This document shows positions 49,242 through 57,924 of a stretch of 64,000 nt of DNA, in pieces (positions within the stretch are counted from its first letter, which is position 1; each line of letters begins with the position of its first letter). The notes below the pieces were generated by a model. That model was given only the letters and a program-made list of their open reading frames with translations, was not told where the DNA came from and did not search any database. The position numbers were made by a program, and so were the translations under genes. The stretch comes from Burkholderia savannae (GTDB lineage: Bacteria; Pseudomonadota; Gammaproteobacteria; Burkholderiales; Burkholderiaceae). The stretch covers positions 310,001-374,000 of the forward strand of contig NZ_CP013418.1 of the NCBI RefSeq assembly GCF_001524445.2, read 5' to 3'.

Positions 49242-49904
49242 TCAGCTCGTCGCGGCTTCCAGCGCCGGCGCAAGCGCGCCGCCGCCGGCGACGCGGGTCG
49301 CCGCGCGGTGCAATGCGAACGCGAGCGCGAATTCGGCGGCTTGCGCGCCGACGGTTTCGAGCTGCGCCGCGACCTTCGTGTCGGAGCAACTGTCGGCCGT
49401 TTCGAAGCGTGTCTCGAGCGTGTTGACCGCGGCGCCGAACGGCGTCGGCCAGCCGCGCAGCGCGTGGACGATCGCGCGCAGCGACGTCAGCACCGTGCCC
49501 GCCGCCTGCCAGCCATAGGCGGTGACGATGCAGCCGACCGCGCGCCCGTCGAGATAGGGCCGCTCGTCGGCGCGCAGTTCCTCGAGCGTGTCGAGCGCAT
49601 TCTTCACGAGGCCGGACACGCCGCCGTGGTAGCCGGGCGTCGCGATGACGATCGCATCGGCCGCGCGCACCGCGTCGATCAGCTCGTGCTGCGCGTCGGT
49701 GAGCGCGCGCCGCTCGGGCGCGTAGTGCGGCAGCGTGTGCAGGAACGGGCCGTCGAACAGGCGGGTGCGGGCGCCCGCGGCCTGCGCGCCGCGCAGCGCG
49801 AAGCCGAGCGCGCGCTCGGTCGACGAGGCCGCGCGGGTCGTGCCGCCGATGCCGACGATGAACGGCCGGCGATGTTGGTCGAATGCGGTCAAAGTGCGCT
49901 CCAT
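49242..49904 (-). CDS. NADPH-dependent FMN reductase family protein
   Basis: 220 residues with a flavodoxin-like fold. The FMN phosphate loop is GIGGTTRAASSTERALG near the N terminus. ADAIVIATPGYHGGVSGLVKNALD contains the family's P-x-Y-x-G motif that packs on the flavin. It reduces FMN or quinones/chromate-like substrates; the physiological one is unknown. The start at 49904 gives a normal family length. Confidence 0.85.
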   Translation of the reverse strand: MERTLTAFDQHRRPFIVGIGGTTRAASSTERALGFALRGAQAAGARTRLFDGPFLHTLPHYAPERRALTDAQHELIDAVRAADAIVIATPGYHGGVSGLVKNALDTLEELRADERPYLDGRAVGCIVTAYGWQAAGTVLTSLRAIVHALRGWPTPFGAAVNTLETRFETADSCSDTKVAAQLETVGAQAAEFALAFALHRAATRVAGGGALAPALEAATS

Positions 49905-50466
49905 GAGGGTGCGGCGCCTGGCTGAATCAGGCGGAGAGTTGCATGTTAGCGACCCAATCGGCGCCCGGGAAACGACTTTTCGTTCTATCGATATGCCCGG
50001 CGGCCGCCCGGCCGGCGTCGCGCGCGGCGCAATTGGATAGCAGAAATGCTTGGTTGGGATGCAGCGGACGGGCCGATATGATCGCTTCCGTCTCCTCCAT
50101 GAAATCTTCTCTGACATGGGTTGGCCCCGCCGGTGGGAATGTCGGCGGGGCTTTTTTTCGTGTCCGCGCGCGGCGGATGCGGCGGCGGGTGCGCGCCCGG
50201 GCGAGCGGCGCGATGCAGTCGCCCGATTGTCGCCGCGTTCGAATCCGTTGCAGTGCTGCGGCGTGCCGCGCGCCTCGGATCGACGGCGAAGAGGGCGCTG
50301 CGGGCCGGTTCGTGTGATATCGCGCCATCTTATGGCCATGGCGCAAATCAAGAATCGCGATTGGATCGATATCCGCCGAGCGACGATCAGGCGAAACGCG
50401 CCGCGATTCAGGGGGGGCGCTCGTGCGGCGCCTAGCCCGTTTCGCCTCGTCCATCGAGGATAGGCA
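49905..50466. other. intergenic with an orphan plus-strand terminator
   Basis: 562 bp between the FMN reductase and the SRPBCC remnant. The terminator at 50124-50158 has no upstream plus-strand gene within this gap. No other gene recognised. Confidence 0.45.
50124..50158 (+). terminator. strong intrinsic terminator, orphan
   Basis: Perfect 9-bp stem GCCCCGCCG / CGGCGGGGC with a 10-nt loop, followed by seven T. The stretch 49930-50123 before it would be the transcript. It could be a small RNA or a leader attenuator; a short frame starting ATGAAATCTTCT runs into the hairpin. Confidence 0.75.
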
Positions 50467-50473
50467 TCCAGGA

Positions 50474-50990
50474 GCGACATCGTATGGCCCGCGCGCTTCT
50501 TGCCGGGCACGACCGGCAACCGCGTATCCAACGAGGCCGTCGTGCAGGGCCTCGCCGCCGCCGACGTGTGGCCGCACCTCAACGACACGTCGGCGTGGCC
50601 GGGCTGTTACGAGGACGTGTCCGACATACGCTTTCACGACGGCTTGGGTCCGACGCCGCGGCTCGGCGCGCGCTTCAGGTTCATGACGTTCGGCTTCTCC
50701 GTCGAGGCGGGGGCGAGTACGAGCCCCCGCCCTCGGCCGGCCGGCGCGGATCGCATGGCACGGTCGGGGCGACGGTGCGAGCGACACGGCGCTCGACGTG
50801 CATCGCGCGTGGCTCTTCGAGGATTTGCCGGGCGGCCGCGTGCGCATCCTCACGCAGGAGACGCAGATCGGCCAGCCGGCGCGGGAGCTCGCCGCGACGA
50901 AGCCGAATTCGATGGTGAACGCGGGGCGGGCGTGGATCGACGGGCTCGCGGCGACGGCCGCGGCCGTCGCCGCGAAGGTTCGCGTAGCGT
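50474..50990 (+). pseudogene. SRPBCC (polyketide cyclase-like) remnant
   Basis: Three frames are needed to read one SRPBCC-type protein. Frame one: IVWPARFLPGTTGNRVSNEA ... ARFRFMTFGFSVEA. A short piece EYEPP follows. Frame three: ARIAWHG ... DTALDVHRAWLFEDLPGG, then ILTQETQIGQPARELAATKP. The breaks lie near 50712 and 50745. A start codon is also missing: AGGAG is followed by an ATC at 50474. The family binds small hydrophobic ligands. The LysR remnant at 51500-51843 is read towards it. Confidence 0.75.
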
Positions 50991-51499
50991 TGATGTTGCG
51001 CGCCGGGGTGTGTGCGCGGTTCGACGCGGTCGAGCGCGCCGCGTGCGGAGCGGCGACGCATCGCGCGCAGGCACGCGGTTCACGTCATGGAATGATCGGT
51101 TGCGTTGCGTTGCGTTGCGTTGCAGTTGCAATTGCAACTGCAATTGCGGGCGAAGGCGAAGGTTGCGATGTGGACGCATACACGATGCGTCGACAAAGGG
51201 CTGCATAGTCGACAACGCCGACACCGACACCGACACAAACGTACACGTACATGTGAATGCACATGCACATCGGACACGAGCATCGCACATCGCACATCGC
51301 ACCGACGCGGACACGCTCGCATACGCCCATGCCCATTCACGTCCACGCACTCATGCAAACGGAAATGCCGACGCACTATACATGCATGCACATGCAAATG
51401 CGGTAAGGCACGCGCATGCATCCCGTCGCGTTGCAACGGCAAAGTCCAAACCAAAGCCGCTAGCCCACGCGCTTCCTCCGCGCGGCCGGCTTGCCCTTC
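50991..51499. repeat. hexamer-like satellite region between two dead genes
   Basis: Includes gttgc repeats at about 51097-51120, alternating aattgcaac/gttgcaatt palindromic blocks to about 51148, cgacac repeats at about 51208-51236, and long runs of acgtac/cacatg/catgca at about 51240-51420. Composition differs sharply from surrounding coding DNA. No gene. Confidence 0.7.
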
Positions 51500-51843
51500 G
51501 CGCCGCATGTCTAGAGCAGCCGCGCGTGCGCCGGATCGCGAAGCGCGCGTTCGTGCCGGACGGCGACCTTGTCGAACCCGGGAATCGCGAGCGGCGGGGC
51601 GCAGCATTGCGTCGATCTCGCCGAGCACGCGCGCGCTTGACGGAGCCCGCGAGCTCGAGCGCGCGCTGCGTCGGCACGACGCACGCGTTGCATGCGCACG
51701 AAGCGGGGCGCGGAACTTTCTAGCAACCGGGTCGCCATGCCGCTCACCGCCGGCTGCGTCGGCGCGAACCGGGCGGCTGCGCGCGTCACGTTGCGTTCGT
51801 CCAGCGGCGCATCGAACGCCTTCAGCAGGTTGAAGTCGAGCAT
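51500..51843 (-). pseudogene. LysR-family regulator remnant
   Basis: The N terminus reads MLDFNLLKAFDAPLDERNVTRAAARFAPTQPAVSG, a clear LysR helix-turn-helix start. The frame then degrades: PTQRALELAG, the next conserved piece, is in another frame at about 51640-51680. The gene stops after about 110 residues instead of about 300, and the effector-binding domain is missing. Confidence 0.75.
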
Positions 51844-52370
51844 TCTGATATCGATCGCGATCGTTGACCGGAGTTGGCGGGCGGAGCGCGGCTCATGTCT
51901 CGATGGCGTCGCCGGCTCGAGCGCGCGACGGGCGAATCAACGGCGAACAGCGATGAACCGACACGAATCAGTCTGCGGAATTGCGCCGGGCGCGGATGTC
52001 CGCCGCATCGCCGCGCGCGCGGCGGAAAACGACAAATGCGCGGCGGCGAAAGCCCGCGCGGATGGGCTGCGGCGCTCGTTCGAGCCTCGATTGCGCATCG
52101 CGCAAATGCGCGTCGCGGCCCACGCGCGCGGCATGGGCGCGCGCGGCCGCGCGGGCCGCCCGCCGGGGCCGCGCCGCGCGCTGCGGCGCATCATCCGGAT
52201 TGGCGGCCGCTTTCGTCCGCGCGCCGAAACGCTCGCTCGCGTCACTTGTACAAACGTGTCGCATTTGCGCAAGCGTTTGTCGTAATTCGTCGGCTGCACG
52301 GGGTTTTTTCTGGCAACCATGTAGGCACGCTGTGACGGCGTATTTCCCCGCTCAACGAGGAGACGTTGCA
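51844..52370. other. intergenic before choline transporter
   Basis: 527 bp. The last 70 bp must hold the choV promoter and leader (GAGGAG at about 52357). Longer open frames are Arg/Ala-rich and unconvincing. Confidence 0.4.
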
Positions 52371-53540
52371 ATGGATGCCCCGAAGGTCGTAGTCGAAGGT
52401 CTGTGCAAGGTGTTTGGAAGCAATCCGCGGCAAGCGCTCGACATGCTCGCCGCGGGCGCGACGAAGGATGAAGTGTTCGCGCGCACGGGCCAGGTGGTCG
52501 GCGTGCACAACGTGTCGTTCGACGTGCGGGAAGGCGAGATTTTCGTGTTGATGGGCCTGTCCGGCTCCGGCAAGTCGACGCTGATCCGGCTCGTCAACCG
52601 GCTCGTCGAGCCGAGCGCCGGCAAGGTGATGATCGACGGCCGCGACGTCGCCGCGGTGCGCCGCGCGGAGCTGACCGCGCTGCGCCGCACGGACATGAGC
52701 ATGGTGTTCCAGTCGTTCGCGCTGATGCCGCAGCGCACGGTGCTGTCGAACGCCGCGTTCGGGCTCGAAGTCGCCGGCATGAGCCGCAAGGACCGCGAGC
52801 GGCGCGCGATGGACGTGCTCGAGCAGGTGGGCCTCGCGCAGTTCGCGCACAAGCTGCCCGCCGAGCTTTCGGGCGGCATGCAGCAGCGCGTCGGCCTCGC
52901 GCGCGCGCTCGCCGTCAACCCGTCGCTGATGATCATGGACGAGGCATTCTCCGCGCTCGATCCGCTCAAGCGCAAGGAAATGCAGAACGTGCTGCTGCAG
53001 CTTCAGAAGGAGCAGCGCCGCACGATCATGTTCGTGTCGCACGATCTCGAGGAGGCGCTGCGCATCGGCAGCCGCATCGCGATCATGGAAGGCGGCCGGC
53101 TCGTGCAGGTCGGCACGCCGCAGGAGATCATCGCGAACCCCGCCGACGACTACGTGCGCGCGTTCTTCGAAGGCATCGACACGAGCCGCTACCTGACGGC
53201 GGGCGACCTGATGCTGACGGGCGCGGTGCCGCTCGTGTCGAAGCTCGATGCGACGCATGTCGCCGCGTCGCTGAACGGCAGCGCCGAATACGCGTTCGTG
53301 CTCGACGAGGCGCGCAAGATTCGCGGCTTCGTCACGCGCGACGCGCTGAACGGCGCGACGCCGAACGTGCGCCAGGTCGAAAGCATCCGGCGCGACGCGA
53401 CGCTCGAGCACGTCGTCGAGCGCGTCGTCGCGCATTCGCATGCGCTGCCCGTCGTCGACGACGACGGCCGCTACTGCGGCTCGGTCGATCGGGCCGTGCT
53501 CCTGAAAGCCATTACGCGTTCGCGAGGTTCCCATGTCTGA
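52371..53540 (+). CDS. choV: choline/glycine betaine ABC transporter ATPase
   Basis: A 389-residue ATPase of the ProV/OpuAA family, choline type. It has the long N-terminal extension before the core, Walker A GLSGSGKST (62-70), signature LSGGMQQRVG, Walker B LMIMDEAFSALD and switch His in VSHDLEEAL. The C terminus carries CBS-like sequence (ALPVVDDDGRYCGSVDRAVLLKAI), the ionic-strength or nucleotide-sensing tail of this family. GAGGAG precedes the ATG. It overlaps choW by 8 bp. It energises uptake with the permease and the binding protein at 55639. Confidence 0.9.
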   Translation: MDAPKVVVEGLCKVFGSNPRQALDMLAAGATKDEVFARTGQVVGVHNVSFDVREGEIFVLMGLSGSGKSTLIRLVNRLVEPSAGKVMIDGRDVAAVRRAELTALRRTDMSMVFQSFALMPQRTVLSNAAFGLEVAGMSRKDRERRAMDVLEQVGLAQFAHKLPAELSGGMQQRVGLARALAVNPSLMIMDEAFSALDPLKRKEMQNVLLQLQKEQRRTIMFVSHDLEEALRIGSRIAIMEGGRLVQVGTPQEIIANPADDYVRAFFEGIDTSRYLTAGDLMLTGAVPLVSKLDATHVAASLNGSAEYAFVLDEARKIRGFVTRDALNGATPNVRQVESIRRDATLEHVVERVVAHSHALPVVDDDGRYCGSVDRAVLLKAITRSRGSHV

Positions 53541-54435
53541 ACTCATTCCGCTCGGCAGCTGGGTCGACCAGACGGTTCACTATCTGCTCGACCACGACGC
53601 GAAGACGTTCGACGCGATCGGCCGCGCGATCGAAGGGCTCGCCGCGCTCGTCGAGCACGGGCTGCAGGCCGTGCCGATGTGGCTGATGATGGCGATCTTC
53701 ATCGGCGTGGGGCTCTGGCGCGTCGGCTGGCGCTTCGCGATCTTCACCGCGGCGTCGCTGCTCCTGATCTTCGCGATGGGCTTCTGGGACCAGACGGTCG
53801 TCACGCTCGGGCTCACGCTGTCGTCGACGATCGTGAGCCTCGTGCTCGGCATTCCGCTCGGCATCTGGGCCGCGAAGAGCAAGTGGGTCGCCGCGATCGT
53901 GCGGCCGATCCTCGACCTGATGCAGACGATGCCCGCGTTCGTCTATCTGATTCCGGCCGCGATGCTGTTCGGCCTCGGCCGCGTGCCGGGCATCCTGTCG
54001 ACGGTGATCTTCGCGATGCCGCCCGCGGTGCGCCTGACGAGCCTCGGCATCCGCCACGTGAACCGCGAGATCGTCGAGGCGGGGCAGGCGTTCGGATGCA
54101 CGCCGTGGCAACTGCTCTACAAGGTGCAGTTTCCGAACGCGTTGCCGTCGATCATGCAGGGCGTGAACCAGACGATCATGATGGCGCTGTCGATGGTGAT
54201 CATCGCGTCGATGGTCGGCGCGGGCGGCCTCGGCAACGACGTGCTCGCGAGCATCCAGCGCCTCGACATCGGCCTCGGCTTCGAAAGCGGCCTGTCGGTC
54301 GTGCTGCTCGCGATCATTCTCGATCGCATCACCGAGAGCTTCGGCCGCGCGCCGGGCACGGCGAAGGCGCCGCTTTTCTCGGGCCTGCGGCAATGGCTCG
54401 GTCCGCGTTCGCGCTCGCCGGTCGCGCAGGCCTGA
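53533..54435 (+). CDS. choW: choline/betaine ABC transporter permease
   Basis: A 300-residue inner-membrane permease of the ProW/OpuAB type with about six or seven TM helices. The cytoplasmic EAA loop contacting the ATPase is REIVEAGQAFGCTPWQLLYKVQFPNALPSIM. The start overlaps choV by 8 bp, so translation is coupled. Confidence 0.9.
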   Translation: MSELIPLGSWVDQTVHYLLDHDAKTFDAIGRAIEGLAALVEHGLQAVPMWLMMAIFIGVGLWRVGWRFAIFTAASLLLIFAMGFWDQTVVTLGLTLSSTIVSLVLGIPLGIWAAKSKWVAAIVRPILDLMQTMPAFVYLIPAAMLFGLGRVPGILSTVIFAMPPAVRLTSLGIRHVNREIVEAGQAFGCTPWQLLYKVQFPNALPSIMQGVNQTIMMALSMVIIASMVGAGGLGNDVLASIQRLDIGLGFESGLSVVLLAIILDRITESFGRAPGTAKAPLFSGLRQWLGPRSRSPVAQA

Positions 54436-54539
54436 CGCGTCCCGCACTCCCTCGCCTCTTCGTTTCGCCGATCCGGTCGTCTCCGGCGGGCCGTCCGCCG
54501 CCGGAGCGGCTTCGTGCAATCCGTTCGCTGGAGAACGAT

Positions 54540-55538
54540 GTGACGTCCGCCGCCGCTGCCGCACCCGCCGACTGCGCCGAGCCGGTTTCCTCGGTCGCGC
54601 ATTTCGGGTTCCTGACGTTGCCGAATTTCTCGATGATCGCGTTCACGAGCGCGGTCGAAGTGCTGCGCATGGCGAACTACGTCGCGCGCGCCGACCACTA
54701 CCGCTGGTCGATCTTCTCGCTCGACGGCGCGCCCGTGCGCGCGAGCAACGGGATCGCGGTGCGGCCGACGCAGCCGCTCGACCTCGACGATCCGCCCGAC
54801 GCGATGATCGTCTGCGGCGGCATCCGGATTCGCGAGGCGGTCGACGAGCCGGTGCGCGGCGCGCTCGCGGCGCTCGCCGCGCGCGGCGTGCCGCTCGGCG
54901 GCATCTGCACGGGCGCGTACGCGCTGATGGCGTGCGGGCTGCTCGACGGCTACCGGTGCGCGGTGCATTGGGAGAACCTGTCGGCGCTGTATGCGGAGTT
55001 TCCGCAGGTGCGCTTCGCCGACGAGCTGTTCGTCGTCGATCGCGACCGCCTGACCTGCACCGGCGGCACCGCGCCGCTCGACCTGATGCTGAACCTCGTC
55101 GGCGCGCGGCTCGGGCCGCCGCTCGCCGCGCAGGTCTCCGAGCAGTTCATTCTCGAGCGCATTCGCGGCGCGACCGATCCGCAGCCGATTCCGGTCGACG
55201 CGCGCGTCGGCTTCTCACGCGCGGAGCTGATCGAAGTCGTGCGGCTGATGGAGGCGAACATCGAGGAGCCGCTGTCGCTCGAGGAGCTCGCGCGGCTCGT
55301 GCGGCTGTCGCAGCGCCATGTGCAACGGATGTTCAAGGTCTATCTGAACGTGTCGCCGACACATTACTACCTGACGCTGCGCCTGAAGCGCGCGCGCGAT
55401 CTGCTGCGCACCACCGACGCGTCGATCGCGCGCGTGACGACGATCTGCGGCTTTCATTCGCCGTGCCATTTCAGCAAGGCGTACCGCGCGCAGTTCGGCC
55501 ATGCGCCGAGCCACGAGCGGCGCGTGCCGGCGCGCTGA
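54540..55538 (+). CDS. GlxA-type AraC regulator, GbdR-like
   Basis: 332 residues. The N-terminal DJ-1/PfpI-like domain (about 15-190, with ASNGIAVRPTQPLDLDDP, MIVCGGIRIRE and GGICTGAYALMACGLLDGY) is fused to a C-terminal AraC DNA-binding domain with two helix-turn-helix motifs (LSLEELARLVRLSQRHVQRMF, and IARVTTICGFHSPCHFSKAYR). This architecture and the location within a choline transporter locus match GbdR, the glycine-betaine-responsive activator of choline catabolism in related bacteria. The start is GTG at 54540; the overlapping ATG at 54538 reads straight into a stop. Confidence 0.85.
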   Translation: MTSAAAAAPADCAEPVSSVAHFGFLTLPNFSMIAFTSAVEVLRMANYVARADHYRWSIFSLDGAPVRASNGIAVRPTQPLDLDDPPDAMIVCGGIRIREAVDEPVRGALAALAARGVPLGGICTGAYALMACGLLDGYRCAVHWENLSALYAEFPQVRFADELFVVDRDRLTCTGGTAPLDLMLNLVGARLGPPLAAQVSEQFILERIRGATDPQPIPVDARVGFSRAELIEVVRLMEANIEEPLSLEELARLVRLSQRHVQRMFKVYLNVSPTHYYLTLRLKRARDLLRTTDASIARVTTICGFHSPCHFSKAYRAQFGHAPSHERRVPAR

Positions 55539-55638
55539 GCGCATCGAACGAAACGCGCGGCCGCCGGGATCGCGGCGCGCGTTCAAGCCACGAATCGATC
55601 CCATGTTGACGACATCTTTGTAGATGAGGAGAAGCACG

Positions 55639-56589
55639 ATGAAGCGAAATCTGATCGCGGCGGCCTGCGGGCTCGCCATCGCGGCCGCGCCGCTCGCGAG
55701 CGCCCGGGCGGGCGATCCGCCGACCTGCAAGGCCGTGCGCTTTGCGGACGTCGGCTGGACCGACATCGCCGCGACGACGGGGCTCGCGTCGACGATGCTC
55801 GCCGGGCTCGGTTATGCGCCGACGAAGACGATCGCGTCGGTGCCGATCACGTTCGCCGGGATCAAGAGCAAGCAGATCGACGTGTTTCTCGGCTACTGGT
55901 CGCCGACGATGGACCCGATGATTGCGCCGTTCACGAAGGCAGGCACGATCAAGGTGCTCGCCGCGCCGAACCTGACGGGCGCGAAGTACACGCTCGCGGT
56001 GCCCGACTACGTGTACCAGGGCGGCCTGAAGTCGTTCGCCGACATCCAGAAGTACGCGGACAAGCTGAACGGCAAGATCTACGGGATCGAGCCCGGCAAC
56101 GACGGCAACGCGCTCATCAAGAAGATGGTCGACGGCAACCAGTTCGGCCTCGGCAAGTTCAAGCTCGTCGAGTCGAGCGAGGCGGGGATGCTCGTCGAAG
56201 TGAACCGCGCGATCCGCGACAAGCAGTGGATCGTGTTCCTCGGCTGGGAGCCGCATCCGATGAACGTGCAGATGAAGATCGATTACCTGAGCGGCGGCGA
56301 CGACGTGTTCGGCCCGAATTACGGCGAAGCGAAGGTGCTGACCGCGACGCCGCCCGATTACGCGGCGCGCTGCCCGAACGTCGCGAAGTTCGTGTCGAAT
56401 CTGCAGTTCACGACGTCGATCGAGAATCACGTGATGCTGCCGATCATGAACAAGGAAGAGCCGAACAAGGCGGCGGCCGAATGGCTGAAGGCGAACCCGC
56501 AGTCGCTCGACAAGTGGCTCGCCGGCGTGACGACGTTCGACGGCAAGCCGGGCCTGCCCGCCGTCAAGCATTACCTCGGCATCCAGTAA
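55639..56589 (+). CDS. choX: choline/betaine ABC transporter substrate-binding protein
   Basis: 316 residues with a signal peptide (about 1-24, ending PLASARA). Ligand-cage segments typical of the choline-binding ChoX class are ADVGWTDIAATTGLAS, FLGYWSPTMDP and FLGWEPHPMN, the last containing an aromatic residue for cation-pi binding. AGGAG precedes the ATG. It lies 100 bp after the regulator gene, so a shared or local promoter is possible. It delivers the quaternary amine to ChoVW. Confidence 0.9.
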   Translation: MKRNLIAAACGLAIAAAPLASARAGDPPTCKAVRFADVGWTDIAATTGLASTMLAGLGYAPTKTIASVPITFAGIKSKQIDVFLGYWSPTMDPMIAPFTKAGTIKVLAAPNLTGAKYTLAVPDYVYQGGLKSFADIQKYADKLNGKIYGIEPGNDGNALIKKMVDGNQFGLGKFKLVESSEAGMLVEVNRAIRDKQWIVFLGWEPHPMNVQMKIDYLSGGDDVFGPNYGEAKVLTATPPDYAARCPNVAKFVSNLQFTTSIENHVMLPIMNKEEPNKAAAEWLKANPQSLDKWLAGVTTFDGKPGLPAVKHYLGIQ

Positions 56590-56956
56590 CGCCGGGTTCG
56601 CCGCGCGAGGCGGGCACAGCCCCGCGTCGCGCGGCCGTCGGCCGCTTGGTCGTCGGCGCGCGTCGCCGAGGCGGGCGGTCGCCTTCCTTCCCCTGAAACC
56701 TTCCGGCCATCGGCGCCCGTCGCGCGCCGTGCTCCCCGGACGCTTCCAAAAAGCAGAAAGCTGAAAGTTTTCTTAGAGCCCGGTTGGAAATGCAAATTTC
56801 CGCCCTCGTAGCCACGCTGATGTAGCGCGCTGCTTTGCAAGTAGCCCGTCGGCAAGGAGTGCAGGCGTGGACCAGATGAGCTGGAATTCGCCATTTCATC
56901 AATTTTCAAACGGGCTCCTGGAATTGCCCGCATACGCTGTAACGGGGGCAAAAGAA
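56590..56956. other. intergenic with a small palindrome
   Basis: 367 bp after choX. GGAAAT-GCAA-ATTTCC at 56786-56801 is a perfect 6-4-6 inverted repeat in an AT-richer stretch and could be an operator for the broken hydroxylase gene downstream. Nothing else seen. Confidence 0.4.
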
Positions 56957-57864
56957 ATGCGCCGGGCCGTTCTGTTCATCTTCGTCGCGTGCGCGGCGTT
57001 CACGCATCGACGCGGAAAGGTGCGTCACGGGTTCTTCCGCCAACTGCCCGATCACTCGACGTTTACCGCTCCGCTCAATTGTTTCGCTTACGCGTTCTCC
57101 ACCGTGCCGAATACGCCGTATTCGACGAGTCGCATTTTCCGGAGTTCGCGATCCTCAGACGCGAGTGGAACACGTTCCGCGACGAGGCGCTCGCGTTGCG
57201 CGACGACAGCCGGATCAAGGCGTCGGGCGAGTACGACGACATCGGCTTCAATTCGTTCTTCCGCAAGGGCTGGAAGCGGTTCTGCCTGAAGTGGTACGAC
57301 CGTCCGCATCCGTCGGCGCTCGCGCATCGTCCGCGCTCGCTCGCGATCCTGTCGAAGATTCCGTCGGTAAAGGCGGCGATGCTCGCGCAGCTGCCGCCGG
57401 GGGGCAAGCTCGGGCTGCATCGCGATCCGTACGCCGGGTCGCTGCGCGATCACCTCGGGCTCGCGACGCCGAACGACGCCGAACGACGACGAATGCGCGA
57501 TCGTCGTCGACGGCGATCCGTACGCGTGGCGCGACGGCGAGGCGGTGATGTTCGACGAAACCTATCTGCATTGGGCCGAGAACCGCACCGATCAGGACCG
57601 CATCATTCTGTTCCGCGACATCGAGCGGCCGATGCGATACCGCCGGGCGCAGGCGGTGAACGGCGCGATCGGCGGCGCTCGGATGCGCGCGGCGGCGTCG
57701 CCGAACGAAACGGGTGACCGCACGGGAGGCCTGAACCGGCTGTTCCGCTATCTGTACGCGATCGGCGCGTCGGCAAGCGGATGAAGGCGTGGAATCGCAC
57801 CGCCTATTACGTCGTCAAGTGGGCGCTGTTCGGCCGGCTACTCGTCGCGATACCGTGGCGGTGA
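56957..57864 (+). pseudogene. LpxO-like Asp/Asn beta-hydroxylase, multiply frameshifted
   Basis: Four frame segments make one hydroxylase of the lipid A LpxO/aspartyl-asparaginyl hydroxylase type: MRRAVLFIFVACAAF and FFRQLPDHSTFTAPLNCF; then YDDIGFNSFFRKGWKRF, KLGLHRDPYAGSLRDHLGLATPND; then DGEAVMFDETYLHWAENRTDQDR; then KAWNRTAYYVVKWALFG. The breaks are a 1-bp loss near 57120, a 10-bp duplication (gccgaacgac) near 57485 and a 1-bp loss near 57770. Removing all three gives exactly 299 codons. The Fe(II) ligands (H in GLHRDPYAG, H in YLHWAEN) survive, but no full-length product is possible. Confidence 0.85.
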
Positions 57865-57924
57865 GCGTTCGCTCGCGCGCGCCGTTTCGCTTCCGGCGTC
57901 GCCGGCGCGGCGTTGGCTGCCGGA

